Source of the DNA: Labrys miyagiensis | GTDB taxonomy: Bacteria > Pseudomonadota > Alphaproteobacteria > Rhizobiales > Labraceae | Length of the DNA stretch: 62,081 bases | NCBI RefSeq assembly: GCF_030160835.1 | Contig: NZ_BSPC01000008.1 | Location: 1-62,081, forward strand | Direction: 5' to 3' | The notes under the pieces: model-generated | The model's database searches: none | Told to the model about the DNA's origin: nothing | Seen by the model: only the letters and a program-made list of their open reading frames with translations | Made by a program: the position numbers and the translations under genes | Shown: positions 17,190 to 25,295 of the stretch, piece by piece | How the letters are laid out: each line of letters opens with the position of its first letter | Position numbering within the stretch: the stretch's first letter is position 1

Positions 17190-17855
17190 ATGTCGACCGA
17201 TGAATCAAAAAAACGACGCCTGAACGAATATAGGCGTGCTTGGTCGGAGCGCTTGCTCGGGGAGCTCGTGAACACCTTCGCTCATCTGCCGAAGGATGAC
17301 CACGCGCGCGTCACCGAGCTCGCTCGGGAGAACAAGTTGCGCGTTCCGACGATGATCGCGCGCCTGGTCAGAATCGGCCTGGATGTCGTGGACGACCATG
17401 TACCGGCTACGGCGTTGGCACCGCCGTCTCCTCCGCCTCCCCACATTGACCTGCCGCTGTTGGCTCGCGCCATTTTGCGCAGCCGGTTTCCCGGCGATAC
17501 GGGAAATGCCCGCTTCCAGCAGCTCGCATTTCTGAATGTCGTAGCAAGCGAAGCCCTCCAGGGTCGAGGGGCGACCCAGACCTCCATCGCCAAGTTCGTC
17601 GAAGCCCAGCGGTCGGCCGTTGGTTTGATCGGGCAGAAGTTGATAGCGCGTGGCGTCGTCCAGACCCAACTCACGCCAGGAGCGAACGGCGCCCGCAGCG
17701 GCAAGAGCTACGTCATCAAGGCAGATGCCGTTGAAGCTCTTTGCCGGGCTCAAATGCAAACCACCGGCGAGCGCCTGGATATGTCAGAGAACCCTCCATC
17801 CCCGGGATCGGCCCCGGCCGGCGTGCCAGCGACTGACGTCAAAGCACTTCCCTAA
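17190..17855 (+). CDS. Winged-helix-like DNA-binding protein
   Basis: This 221-residue product has a basic N terminus, a helical segment (residues 20-70), a Pro-rich linker, then about residues 125-175 with TQTSIAKFVEAQRSAVGLIG and a hairpin rich in Gly and Lys, typical of a MarR-like winged helix. It ends with a disordered Pro/Ser tail. It follows the exported set by 6 nt and its end overlaps the primase gene on the other strand by 17 nt. A role as transfer regulator is possible but not shown. Confidence 0.55.
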   Translation: MSTDESKKRRLNEYRRAWSERLLGELVNTFAHLPKDDHARVTELARENKLRVPTMIARLVRIGLDVVDDHVPATALAPPSPPPPHIDLPLLARAILRSRFPGDTGNARFQQLAFLNVVASEALQGRGATQTSIAKFVEAQRSAVGLIGQKLIARGVVQTQLTPGANGARSGKSYVIKADAVEALCRAQMQTTGERLDMSENPPSPGSAPAGVPATDVKALP

Positions 17856-19143
17856 GATGCCGGCGCGCGCCGAATTCTGAAACGACGCGTGACGCAAGCG
17901 TGGTGTGAAACCAAGCCTTGGTTTCGCTGTGGACGATCATATCGGCACATCGGATAAGTTCGCCGACGACGGCGCTCCGCCCCTCCGGGCCGAGATCACC
18001 GCCACACCGCGCGATGGTTCGCCGCCACAACGCTTCCTCGAGCCCGATTGCACCGGCGATGATGGTTTCCATTTCAGCCGAGCCATGGCCCTTCAGATAG
18101 CTGTCGGGGTCCTCCCCCGTGGTTAGGTTCGCAAACTTGGTGACGCATCCGGGGGCCGCGTCTAACAAGGCGTGGTCTATCATCCGATCATAAGCCGCCT
18201 TCCCTGCCCTATCACCGTCGAACAGAATGACGCGCTGGGCAACCTTCGGCAGGAGCCGCCGAAGTACCGCGAAATCGACCGTCGATCCCTGCACCGCGAT
18301 CGTCTCAGCGAAGCCGGCACGCGCCATGGCGATTCTATCTGTATAACCCTCGACAACGATTATGCGGCCACGCCGTGCGGCTGCCGGCATAGCGACGTCG
18401 AGGCCGTATAAGGCTTCCCGCTTCTTGAATAGGACCGTTTCGCGGCTGTTTAGGTATTTCGGACCGTCGCCCGTACCCACACCAATTCGTCTTCCGCCAA
18501 AGCCGATGACCGTCCCACGCTGATCCGTGATCGGGAATATGATCCGTTCCCGAAAGAAGCCAGCGCCATCGTGAACGAGGGAGAGCAGGCCGGCATCAGA
18601 CATGGCTTTGCGGCCAACCCCCTTTTTTCGAAGAGCTTCGAACAGTCCCCTCGATGAATGTGGCGCCCAACCCAAGCCGAGAGCGGAGACCTCGGCCTGG
18701 TCTAGGCCGCGCCCAGCCAGATAGTCGCGAGCCGCCCTACCCTCAACCTGGGCTGACAACTGTCCCCGCCAGTAGGAAGCAGCCGCCGCGCAGGCAGCAC
18801 TAGCCGCCGCCCTGCACGGCAGTCGACCCGTCGACACCGCAGTCGGCTCCGGCAAGGCAATACGTGCCACATCCGCTAGTGCCTTCACAGCGTCGCGAAA
18901 AGCCATGCCCTTGTAGTCCTGCAGCCACTGGAAATGATCGCCGTGCTTCTTCGACGAGAAGCAATGCCAAAATCCCTTGGTATCATTCACTGTAAAACTT
19001 GGCGTATTTTCATCCTGAAACGGCGACAGGCCCCGAAATTCAGTGCCATACCGCGCCAATTTCACATCATTCCCGATCAAATCGGAGAGTCGGATTCTGC
19101 TCCGAATGTCGTCGAGAATTCGTGTGTCGATCCTGCCTTCCAT
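17839..19143 (-). CDS. DnaG-type primase with a degenerate zinc finger
   Basis: This 434-residue protein begins like DnaG (ILDDIRSRIRLSDLIGNDVKLARY). The CHC2 finger positions read LSPFQDENTPSF and WHCFSSKKHGD, so three of four zinc ligands are Ser, Gln and Ser. The catalytic core follows: the Toprim part has VVEGYTDRIAM and FDGDRAGKAAYDR, and the EGY and DGD acids are intact. The C-terminal helicase-binding domain is short. Loss of these zinc ligands is, to my knowledge, common in Rhizobiales DnaG. It likely primes the transferred strand or plasmid replication. The start overlaps the upstream stop (TGATG); a GTG one codon earlier is possible. Confidence 0.88.
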   Translation of the reverse strand: MEGRIDTRILDDIRSRIRLSDLIGNDVKLARYGTEFRGLSPFQDENTPSFTVNDTKGFWHCFSSKKHGDHFQWLQDYKGMAFRDAVKALADVARIALPEPTAVSTGRLPCRAAASAACAAAASYWRGQLSAQVEGRAARDYLAGRGLDQAEVSALGLGWAPHSSRGLFEALRKKGVGRKAMSDAGLLSLVHDGAGFFRERIIFPITDQRGTVIGFGGRRIGVGTGDGPKYLNSRETVLFKKREALYGLDVAMPAAARRGRIIVVEGYTDRIAMARAGFAETIAVQGSTVDFAVLRRLLPKVAQRVILFDGDRAGKAAYDRMIDHALLDAAPGCVTKFANLTTGEDPDSYLKGHGSAEMETIIAGAIGLEEALWRRTIARCGGDLGPEGRSAVVGELIRCADMIVHSETKAWFHTTLASRVVSEFGARRHLREVL

Positions 19144-20183
19144 CACGCCCCTGCTGCCTTTTCTGGGCGCTTTTGAAAGACGCGATTGAGAGCCGCCAGA
19201 AGCTTGTCCTGTATCGGCGCCAAGTACTCGTTTGCTGTGTAGATCCGCAAGGCAGCAAGTTGAGCCTCGCTGGCAAGGGCGGCTACGCTCCCCAGGCGAT
19301 CGGCTTGCACCCAGAGAAAGGCCGCGCGGATCTTAATCCTGTCCTTGGCGCCTTGAGGAAGAGGCATGCCATTCCTCCTCGCCGTCCGTTCTTCTGCTTG
19401 CTGCATTGCTGTGGACGGCGGAACGAGGATTTCGTGCGCCAGGGTCGCTGGCGCGCCAATCGGATGATCGTAAGCCTTTCCACCCACTTGCTCGTGACGC
19501 TGTGCGCGAGCTGCTATCCCATCGGGCCGCTCTGGGAGTTCGCACGTGAATCGCCCTTCGAAGAAGCGGGACCGGCCATTTAAAATTTCGTGCAGCCCAC
19601 TACCTCCCTCGGCAGGGGATCGGTGACATCCGATCTTTATTGTATCGTCGCGATCGAGCACGATTTGCATGATCGCAGCACAATTCGCCCGTGCGACGAG
19701 CGCTTCTGCCTCCAATTTCTTGGCGAGATTGGCCTTAGAGCGGTGCGGCAGGAACCATAAGTGGCCCGTCGCACAGCCATCGAATGTGCGCGGGCTGGCT
19801 GTCGCCTTTCCAATCGCGGCTGCGGCCAGCGCTGAAAAGGCAGGATGCCCAGTTGTGCGAGTATGAAGCTCAGGCGCTTTAATGGTGTACTGTCTGATCG
19901 ACGCTCCCTGGCGATTCAGCTCCGCGCTTAGCCATATCCGACTGCCAGGCTCGAATTGGCCCTTAGCCCTTCGCAGGAAACATTCTGTCCCATGCATAAG
20001 GACGTGCTGCGGTTTGAACGGCTGCGGCTTCCGACGTGCCTCGCCTCGGTCGGCCCTTCTCGGCAAGTCCCTCACATGACCAATGCCCGGCACGATCGCG
20101 TCGGGACGTTTCGCATAGGTTTCTGCTAGAGTTGTAGATAAGCAGGCGACCTTGAACGGTGACTCTATAAAAATTACCTTCAT
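19143..20183 (-). CDS. Toprim-like protein related to topoisomerase I N terminus
   Basis: The 346-residue product starts at ATG 20183, overlapping the upstream stop as ATGA. Its first 45 residues match the start of type IA topoisomerases: FIESPFKVACLSTTLAE then IGHVRDLP. Where topoisomerases carry the acidic DPDREGEA motif, this protein has SAELNRQGASI, so the metal-binding acids are missing. The remaining 240 residues are unrecognised. It is coupled to the primase gene, suggesting a role in plasmid DNA processing; an enzymatic topoisomerase activity is unlikely. Confidence 0.6.
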   Translation of the reverse strand: MKVIFIESPFKVACLSTTLAETYAKRPDAIVPGIGHVRDLPRRADRGEARRKPQPFKPQHVLMHGTECFLRRAKGQFEPGSRIWLSAELNRQGASIRQYTIKAPELHTRTTGHPAFSALAAAAIGKATASPRTFDGCATGHLWFLPHRSKANLAKKLEAEALVARANCAAIMQIVLDRDDTIKIGCHRSPAEGGSGLHEILNGRSRFFEGRFTCELPERPDGIAARAQRHEQVGGKAYDHPIGAPATLAHEILVPPSTAMQQAEERTARRNGMPLPQGAKDRIKIRAAFLWVQADRLGSVAALASEAQLAALRIYTANEYLAPIQDKLLAALNRVFQKRPEKAAGA

Positions 20184-20425
20184 TGGTCCGCAGGACCGCA
20201 TTTCATGAGCAGATAGTCGCGTACGCGCTCGATGGTATGCCGCGAGCATTCGAGAAGAAGCAGTTCCCATGTCTTGAAACCCTCCCATACTGCGCGCTGG
20301 TCGGCAACATCACTGCCAGTGAGAGAGCACTCGCCCATAGCCCAAAGTAATTTTGTTAACGCACCGCTGGCCTCCGCGCTAAACGCAGAAATATCCAGAG
20401 CGTCTTCCCAGGCAGTTTCGCTCAT
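20180..20425 (-). CDS. Small acidic helical protein of unknown function
   Basis: This 81-residue product starts at ATG 20425 behind a GGGAG Shine-Dalgarno 8 nt ahead; a longer start at 20440 lacks one. It is rich in Glu, Leu and Trp with predicted helices throughout and no recognised domain. It lies between the LuxR regulator and the Toprim protein in one minus-strand series and is coupled to the latter. Confidence 0.55.
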   Translation of the reverse strand: MSETAWEDALDISAFSAEASGALTKLLWAMGECSLTGSDVADQRAVWEGFKTWELLLLECSRHTIERVRDYLLMKCGPADQ

Positions 20426-20453
20426 GTCGACTGCTCCCATGTCTGAAGATCGA

Positions 20454-21179
20454 TTATAAATGGATCTGATGACGCCGGATCGCTTCGATGACAGTCTGGG
20501 CGTTGTTGGAGGTGTGGTATTTCTGGCGTATGTTTCTTCTATGCGTGTTGATGGTATGCGCGGAGATTCCAAGTATTTGGGAGGCCTCCCAAGCTGTCTT
20601 GCCCGCCGCGGTCCATTGCAGGATTTCTCTTTCGCGCTCCGACAATGCGGGTGGCTCGGCGCGTCTGGTCTGACCTGCCAATCTCAGTGCGGAATAGAAG
20701 GCGTGATGAGACAGCGCGTGGAGAACAAGAAGGGCGTGCGGTGGTAGGTCGAGGCGTTTTCCGGCAAAGCTGACGGTGCCCGGTTCGGATAAAGCGGCAT
20801 GAAATGGGATGCAGATTCCATCGCATAGGCCAAATATCGACGCTGCTTTCATGACGTTCAGTGCCGGCCGCGACAATGAATGCTGATCGAGGTCGCGCCA
20901 GAAAAATGGTTCGGAAGTCGTTCGGCAGCGCTCTATGCAGGGATCGTGCCGGTAAAACTTCTTGCGAAGGTAGTGAGCATACCAATCAATCGGCCACCCA
21001 TTGCAAAGGATCAGGTCTTGCCAGTGGCCGCTGTGCGAAGCGGGAAGGCGCGCAATGAGGCAAGCCGTAAAGCCGTAATGCGCTGTATAAGCCTGAAGCT
21101 CCTTAACGATAGCAGCTGATGAAGGCGCGTGGTCGATACAATGTATCGCACTTAATATATCAATAATCGTTCCTTGCAT
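20454..21179 (-). CDS. LuxR-family quorum-sensing-type regulator without a LuxI partner
   Basis: This 241-residue protein has an N-terminal autoinducer-binding domain and a C-terminal GerE helix-turn-helix (about 175-237: LSEREREILQWTAAGKTAWE then ISAHTINTHRRNIRQKY). Conserved ligand-pocket residues are visible: WYAHYLRKKFYRHDPC (Trp, Tyr, Asp-Pro) and PFFWRDL. No autoinducer synthase gene is seen in the window, so it is a solo receptor here. In rhizobial plasmids TraR-type LuxR proteins control transfer; its position beside the transfer module suggests the same. Confidence 0.88.
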   Translation of the reverse strand: MQGTIIDILSAIHCIDHAPSSAAIVKELQAYTAHYGFTACLIARLPASHSGHWQDLILCNGWPIDWYAHYLRKKFYRHDPCIERCRTTSEPFFWRDLDQHSLSRPALNVMKAASIFGLCDGICIPFHAALSEPGTVSFAGKRLDLPPHALLVLHALSHHAFYSALRLAGQTRRAEPPALSEREREILQWTAAGKTAWEASQILGISAHTINTHRRNIRQKYHTSNNAQTVIEAIRRHQIHL

Positions 21180-21331
21180 TATTGTTCTCGCATAGGTAAA
21201 CTTTATCAGATCTACTCACCCCAGCTATATTGGGAGCATAAGTCCGAACCAGCGGTTACAGCAAGAACACAGAATACGAATGATTACTATAGTAGGTGGA
21301 GGCGTGAGGAGCTCTATGGCTGCCTCATGGC

Positions 21332-21565
21332 ATGAAATTGACGGCTGTGTTTTCGCGAAATTTAAGGCTTCTGCGCAATAGGGCTGGGCTCACCCAGGAG
21401 CAGCTGGCTGACCTCGCGGGATTGGATCGCAATTATATCGGAAAGCTTGAGCGAGAGGCGAATTCACCGACCCTCGATACAATCGAGACGATCGCCATTT
21501 CATTACAAGTAGAGGTTGAAATGTTGCTCGACCATACTTTGCCCCACCATGTTAATGAGGCTTAA
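21332..21565 (+). CDS. XRE-family helix-turn-helix repressor
   Basis: The 77-residue product is little more than one HTH_3 domain (residues 9-65): NLRLLRNRAGLTQEQLADLA then LDRNYIGKLEREANSPTLDT. There is a Shine-Dalgarno-like gagga somewhat far upstream, so the start may be used weakly. It converges on a second, unrelated XRE gene at 21588. Confidence 0.85.
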   Translation: MKLTAVFSRNLRLLRNRAGLTQEQLADLAGLDRNYIGKLEREANSPTLDTIETIAISLQVEVEMLLDHTLPHHVNEA

Positions 21566-21587
21566 AGGCATAAATCCGCTGGAGGGT

Positions 21588-21854
21588 CTAAGGGGCTGAG
21601 TTGTTGATCTTTTTGCTCTTCGGCACTTCGATTGGGAAATCCCCAGGTGGCCTGACAAATAATTCGCTGATATCGACGCCAAGAGCCTGGGTTAGCTTGT
21701 CCAAAATGCGCAAGGTCGCGTTGCGCTGACCCGCCTCAATCGCACTCAAATAACCACGTGTCAGACCAGAATGGAACGCCAGTTCCTCCTGCGAAAACCG
21801 GCGCTCGCGACGCAAGCGCTGAACATTGAGGCCGACCCTGGCGTGGACATCCAT
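21588..21854 (-). CDS. XRE-family helix-turn-helix repressor
   Basis: This 88-residue product has one HTH_3 domain (NVQRLRRERRFSQEELAFHS then LTRGYLSAIEAGQRNATL) and a short basic tail ending NNSAP. Its promoter region holds an inverted repeat at 21875-21904 that could be its own operator. It is divergent from the IclR gene. Confidence 0.87.
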   Translation of the reverse strand: MDVHARVGLNVQRLRRERRFSQEELAFHSGLTRGYLSAIEAGQRNATLRILDKLTQALGVDISELFVRPPGDFPIEVPKSKKINNSAP

Positions 21855-21874
21855 TGGGCCATGGTCGTCACGAC

Positions 21875-21904
21875 GTTCACTTTAGACGACACACTATAGT
21901 GAAC
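21875..21904. promoter_or_regulatory. Inverted repeat, candidate XRE operator
   Basis: Perfect 7-bp arms gttcact (21875-21881) and agtgaac (21898-21904) are separated by 16 nt. The right arm overlaps a tatagt sequence that could be a -10 element reading leftward or rightward. It lies 21 nt upstream of the XRE gene ending at 21854, a usual place for autoregulation. Confidence 0.5.
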
Positions 21905-21952
21905 ATTCGCATTGACAGGCGGATATCACCCATGATCTTATCATCAAAATAA

Positions 21953-21977
21953 GGAACATTATTCCGTATATAGGAAC
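21953..21977. promoter_or_regulatory. Candidate IclR operator before the island
   Basis: The 13-mer ggaacattattcc (21953-21965) is a near-palindrome, and ggaaca recurs at 21973-21978, 20 bp from the first copy. The repeat overlaps the leader of the IclR gene, whose ATG is at 21981, as expected for autoregulation. Confidence 0.4.
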
Positions 21978-21980
21978 ACG

Positions 21981-22781
21981 ATGACCGGAAACCTATCACT
22001 GGAACGTGGGCTGTCCGTGCTGCAATTACTTAGAGTTTCTGACGAACCTTTGGGCGTCAGGGAACTGGCACGCCGCCTCGACCTGAGTGCTCCCGCTGTG
22101 CAGCGTATCCTCAATACGTTGGCGCAAGTGGCTTATGTCGAACAGGACCCACCCTCCAGGCGCTACCGGCTCGGTCCTTCCCTGCTTTCCTTGGCACAAA
22201 ACATGCTGCGCGAGGATCGATTAGTCCGCGCCTCGCAGGGGGAGCTTGAACTGCTGGCTGAGGCGGCGTGTCTGAATGCGTTTTTGGGGATACGCCGAGG
22301 GGATCAGGGCATCTATTTGCTCGCTGTGCAAAGCAAGAGCCCCGTTGTCATCCGCTCCTCCCCGGGCGAGACGTTTTCGCTCCACTCCACGGCGATGGGT
22401 AAGGCCCTTCTGCTCAATCTCACGCCTGAGCAGATTGTCGAGATCCTCGGAAGCGGACCTTTCAAGCAACATACACACAGAACGGCTACGGACGTCGGCA
22501 AGCTGCATGGCCATATCCGAGCTGCGAGAGCGGCTGGATATACGACATCGCTTGACGAGAACTTCGTTGGACTCATTGCCGTCGGGGCTCCGGTTCTTGA
22601 CGCAAGCGCCAGAATTATCGGCGCTATCAGCGTGGCCTATCCGAAGGCCGTCGGTCCCCAGATCGAAATCGCTGAGGTCGGCGAGATGATCATCGCTGCT
22701 GCGGCGCGCATTTCGACCAGCCTTGGCTATCGGGAAAAAACAGACCCGTTTGGGAAGGATCCGAGTGATGTTGCTGAATGA
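21981..22781 (+). CDS. IclR-family transcriptional regulator
   Basis: The 266-residue product has an N-terminal winged helix (residues 1-65: LSLERGLSVLQLL, ELARRLDLSAPAVQRIL) and a C-terminal GAF-like ligand domain (about 80-250; GETFSLHSTAMGKALL is the family signature). It heads the plus-strand series that continues with an M24 peptidase, a PLP enzyme and an ABC transporter, so it probably controls that island in response to an amino-acid-derived ligand. Its stop overlaps the next start. Confidence 0.92.
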   Translation: MTGNLSLERGLSVLQLLRVSDEPLGVRELARRLDLSAPAVQRILNTLAQVAYVEQDPPSRRYRLGPSLLSLAQNMLREDRLVRASQGELELLAEAACLNAFLGIRRGDQGIYLLAVQSKSPVVIRSSPGETFSLHSTAMGKALLLNLTPEQIVEILGSGPFKQHTHRTATDVGKLHGHIRAARAAGYTTSLDENFVGLIAVGAPVLDASARIIGAISVAYPKAVGPQIEIAEVGEMIIAAAARISTSLGYREKTDPFGKDPSDVAE

Positions 22782-23961
22782 ACGTCGTCTTGTCGAACGC
22801 ATGGCTGAACTTCGCCTTGACGCAGTCATTGCAACCAGCGCCGAAAATGTCACTTACACGAGCGGATTCTGGGCTCTTTCCCAATGGATACGGCGCGGCC
22901 CGCAGGCTTATGTGCTCTGGCCCTTGGACGCCGGTATTCGCCCGGCGGTTGTTACCAGCTCCAGTTCACTTGACCTGTTTGCCGACCAGTCGCCGTGTGT
23001 GGCAGATGTGCGCCCCTATGGCGAATTCCAGCTCGAGATCGATCGCGCCCTCATTCGTGATCCTGTCGATCAACGCTATTTCAAGCTCAAGCAAAGACCC
23101 TCCGCTGCCGACGCCCTTGCTGCGCTAATCACGGCGATCAAGGACAAGGGACTATCCACGGCCAGAATAGCTATCGAGGAAGCAGGCCTTGAATCGGGCT
23201 ATTTCAATCGGCTCAAGGAGACATTGCCGAAGGTAACGTGGCTCTCAGGATCGGAGCTGCTTCGTTTTGTTAGGTCCGTGAAAACTCCTCACGAGATCGA
23301 ACGCCTTAGACAAGTCGCCCATATTGCCGAACGCTCGATCGAGGCAGCTCTCGCTGTGGCCAAGGAGGGAGCAACGGAACAGGAACTCGCCTACGCCTTT
23401 CACACCGAGACCATCAAGTCAGGCGGCATGCCGGTCCTAGGATGCATTGGCTTTGGGGAACGTAGCGCCCTAGCCAATGTCCAGCCGTCCCAGCGCAAAC
23501 TCCGCATTGGCGAGATCATTCGCTTCGATGTGGGCGGCCGTTTTAGCCACTATCGCGCCGACATCGCACGCAACGCTGTCTTCGGCCGCGCGCCTCCAGA
23601 AGCAAAGCGCCTTCATCATGCCTTGCTGCGGGGCGTCGAGCATGCCTGCGACACCATCCGACCTGGTATGGCCGCCTGCCAGATCTTTGATGAAGTCGTC
23701 AACGTGGTCCGCAAAGAAGGCATTCCTCATTACAGGCGAGATCACGTCGGGCATGGCATCGGGCTCGATGGCTATGATGCGCCCTCGCTCACTGGTTCAA
23801 GCAGGGACCCGATCGAGGAAGGCATGGTCCTGTGCGTCGAGACTCCCTATTACGAACTGGGGCGCTGGGGATTGCAAGTCGAGGACATGATAGTGGTTCG
23901 CGCCAATGGCGCGGAACGGCTCATGAGCACCACGGGTGAGTTGATCGAGGTGCTGCCATGA
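22768..23961 (+). CDS. M24-family peptidase (Xaa-Pro dipeptidase/creatinase type)
   Basis: The 397-residue product starts at ATG 22768 with ggaagga 8 nt ahead, 14 nt inside the IclR gene. It has an N-terminal creatinase-like domain (1-135) and a pita-bread catalytic domain. The five metal ligands are in place: two Asp (RFDVGG, RADIAR), His in GHGIGLDGYD, Glu in CVETPYY and Glu in LQVEDM. It could cleave an X-Pro dipeptide or hydrolyse an amidated or cyclic amino-acid derivative. The neighbouring amino-acid transporter suggests processing of an imported compound. Confidence 0.88.
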   Translation: MLLNERRLVERMAELRLDAVIATSAENVTYTSGFWALSQWIRRGPQAYVLWPLDAGIRPAVVTSSSSLDLFADQSPCVADVRPYGEFQLEIDRALIRDPVDQRYFKLKQRPSAADALAALITAIKDKGLSTARIAIEEAGLESGYFNRLKETLPKVTWLSGSELLRFVRSVKTPHEIERLRQVAHIAERSIEAALAVAKEGATEQELAYAFHTETIKSGGMPVLGCIGFGERSALANVQPSQRKLRIGEIIRFDVGGRFSHYRADIARNAVFGRAPPEAKRLHHALLRGVEHACDTIRPGMAACQIFDEVVNVVRKEGIPHYRRDHVGHGIGLDGYDAPSLTGSSRDPIEEGMVLCVETPYYELGRWGLQVEDMIVVRANGAERLMSTTGELIEVLP

Positions 23962-25214
23962 TGCGCGTATCGGGCTTTTCGTGCCTGCGGTGTCGCCGCT
24001 TTTTTTCCGCAACGATGAAAATCGTTCCGAGCGGATGTCCCCATTGCCTTGAGGAGGCTCCCACCAATCTTAAGGTCGTCTATGACGAAAACATACGCCC
24101 GCGGGCCAACACGCCGATAGCGCAGGATAGAGTGCCTTCTTTGTGGCGGTATGCAGACTCTCTGCCTTGTTCGATTGAGGATGCAATCAGTCTTGGGGAA
24201 GGACTGACTACTCTCTTGCCTGCCCGCGCCTTGGGAGCAAGCCTCGGGATATCCGACCTTTTCATCAAGGACGAGTCCGAGAACCCGACCTGGTCACATA
24301 AGGATCGTTTCTCAACAGTGGCGGTTTCCATGGCCCGTCTTCTGGGAGCCCAGGTGGTTGCTACCGCCTCATCGGGCAATGCCGGCGCGTCCCTGGCCGC
24401 CTACGCGGCTCGCGCTCGCCTAAAATGCGTCGTGGTGACGTTCGCCGGGACAACCGGTGCCATGCTGGCCCAGGCTGAGAAATATGGGGCGACGGTCCTG
24501 CCACTCCTCGACAAATCTCAACGCTGGCCGCTGTTGGACACCTGCGCCAAAGAGTTCGGCTGGTTCGTGACCTCCCCGTTTCGAGCGCCGGTTATCGGCA
24601 GCCATCCCTTGGGCATCGAAGGGTACAAGACAATAGCCTACGAGCTGGTGGAGCAAATGAACGGGAAGGCACTGGACTGGTGTGTCTTGCCGGTCTGCTA
24701 CGGCGACGCCCTGGCTGGCGTCTGGCAAGGTTTTGAGGATTTGCGTCTTCGGGGCGTGATCGAGCGATCGCCCCGGTTGGTTGCTGCCGAGGTTCACGGC
24801 TCCCTGGCAAGGGCGCTGGCGGAAGGAACGGATCTCGTGGCCGAGATGCCAGCAGCCTTCGACACACTCGCGGTTTCGATCGGTACAACGCGAAGTACAT
24901 TTCAGGCGGTGAATGCCCTGCGCGCATCCGGGGGAGCCGCAGTTCCCGTGAGCAATCAAGGCCTAATCGAACTTCAGGAAGAACTCGCCCGAAGAGAGGG
25001 TATTCTTGCAGAGCTTGCCTCTGTAACGCCCTTCGCCGCCATTGCGATGCTCAGGCGGCAAGCGATCATCAAAGACGGACAAAGTGTCGTCGCGGTGGTC
25101 ACGGGGAGCGGCTTGAAAGATTTGGATCGAGTAGTCCGTAATGAGCATCGGCAAGCCGTATTCCATTCTCAGGACGAAGCGTTAGCCCATCTGCGGGACG
25201 GCGAAGTCGTTTGA
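23958..25214 (+). CDS. Threonine-synthase-like PLP enzyme (fold type II)
   Basis: This 418-residue protein begins with a zinc-ribbon pattern (CLRC and CPHC) and continues as a fold-type II PLP enzyme. The PLP lysine sits in TWSHKDRFST near residue 115, and the substrate/phosphate loop ATASSGNAGASLA follows. The GTTR region and a C-terminal VTGSGLKD bind the PLP phosphate. The family uses O-phosphohomoserine in threonine biosynthesis, but the genomic setting (peptidase, importer, kinase plus second PLP enzyme) points to a different beta- or gamma-substituted amino acid. It overlaps the peptidase gene by 4 nt. Confidence 0.85.
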   Translation: MMRVSGFSCLRCRRFFSATMKIVPSGCPHCLEEAPTNLKVVYDENIRPRANTPIAQDRVPSLWRYADSLPCSIEDAISLGEGLTTLLPARALGASLGISDLFIKDESENPTWSHKDRFSTVAVSMARLLGAQVVATASSGNAGASLAAYAARARLKCVVVTFAGTTGAMLAQAEKYGATVLPLLDKSQRWPLLDTCAKEFGWFVTSPFRAPVIGSHPLGIEGYKTIAYELVEQMNGKALDWCVLPVCYGDALAGVWQGFEDLRLRGVIERSPRLVAAEVHGSLARALAEGTDLVAEMPAAFDTLAVSIGTTRSTFQAVNALRASGGAAVPVSNQGLIELQEELARREGILAELASVTPFAAIAMLRRQAIIKDGQSVVAVVTGSGLKDLDRVVRNEHRQAVFHSQDEALAHLRDGEVV

Positions 25215-25295
25215 AGTTGGGGCGGTGGGGGCCGCTGAAGCCTTGACCGCAGTTGGATCCGGCTGCCGGTCTACGTAAATCCAAGGGGACTTGTA

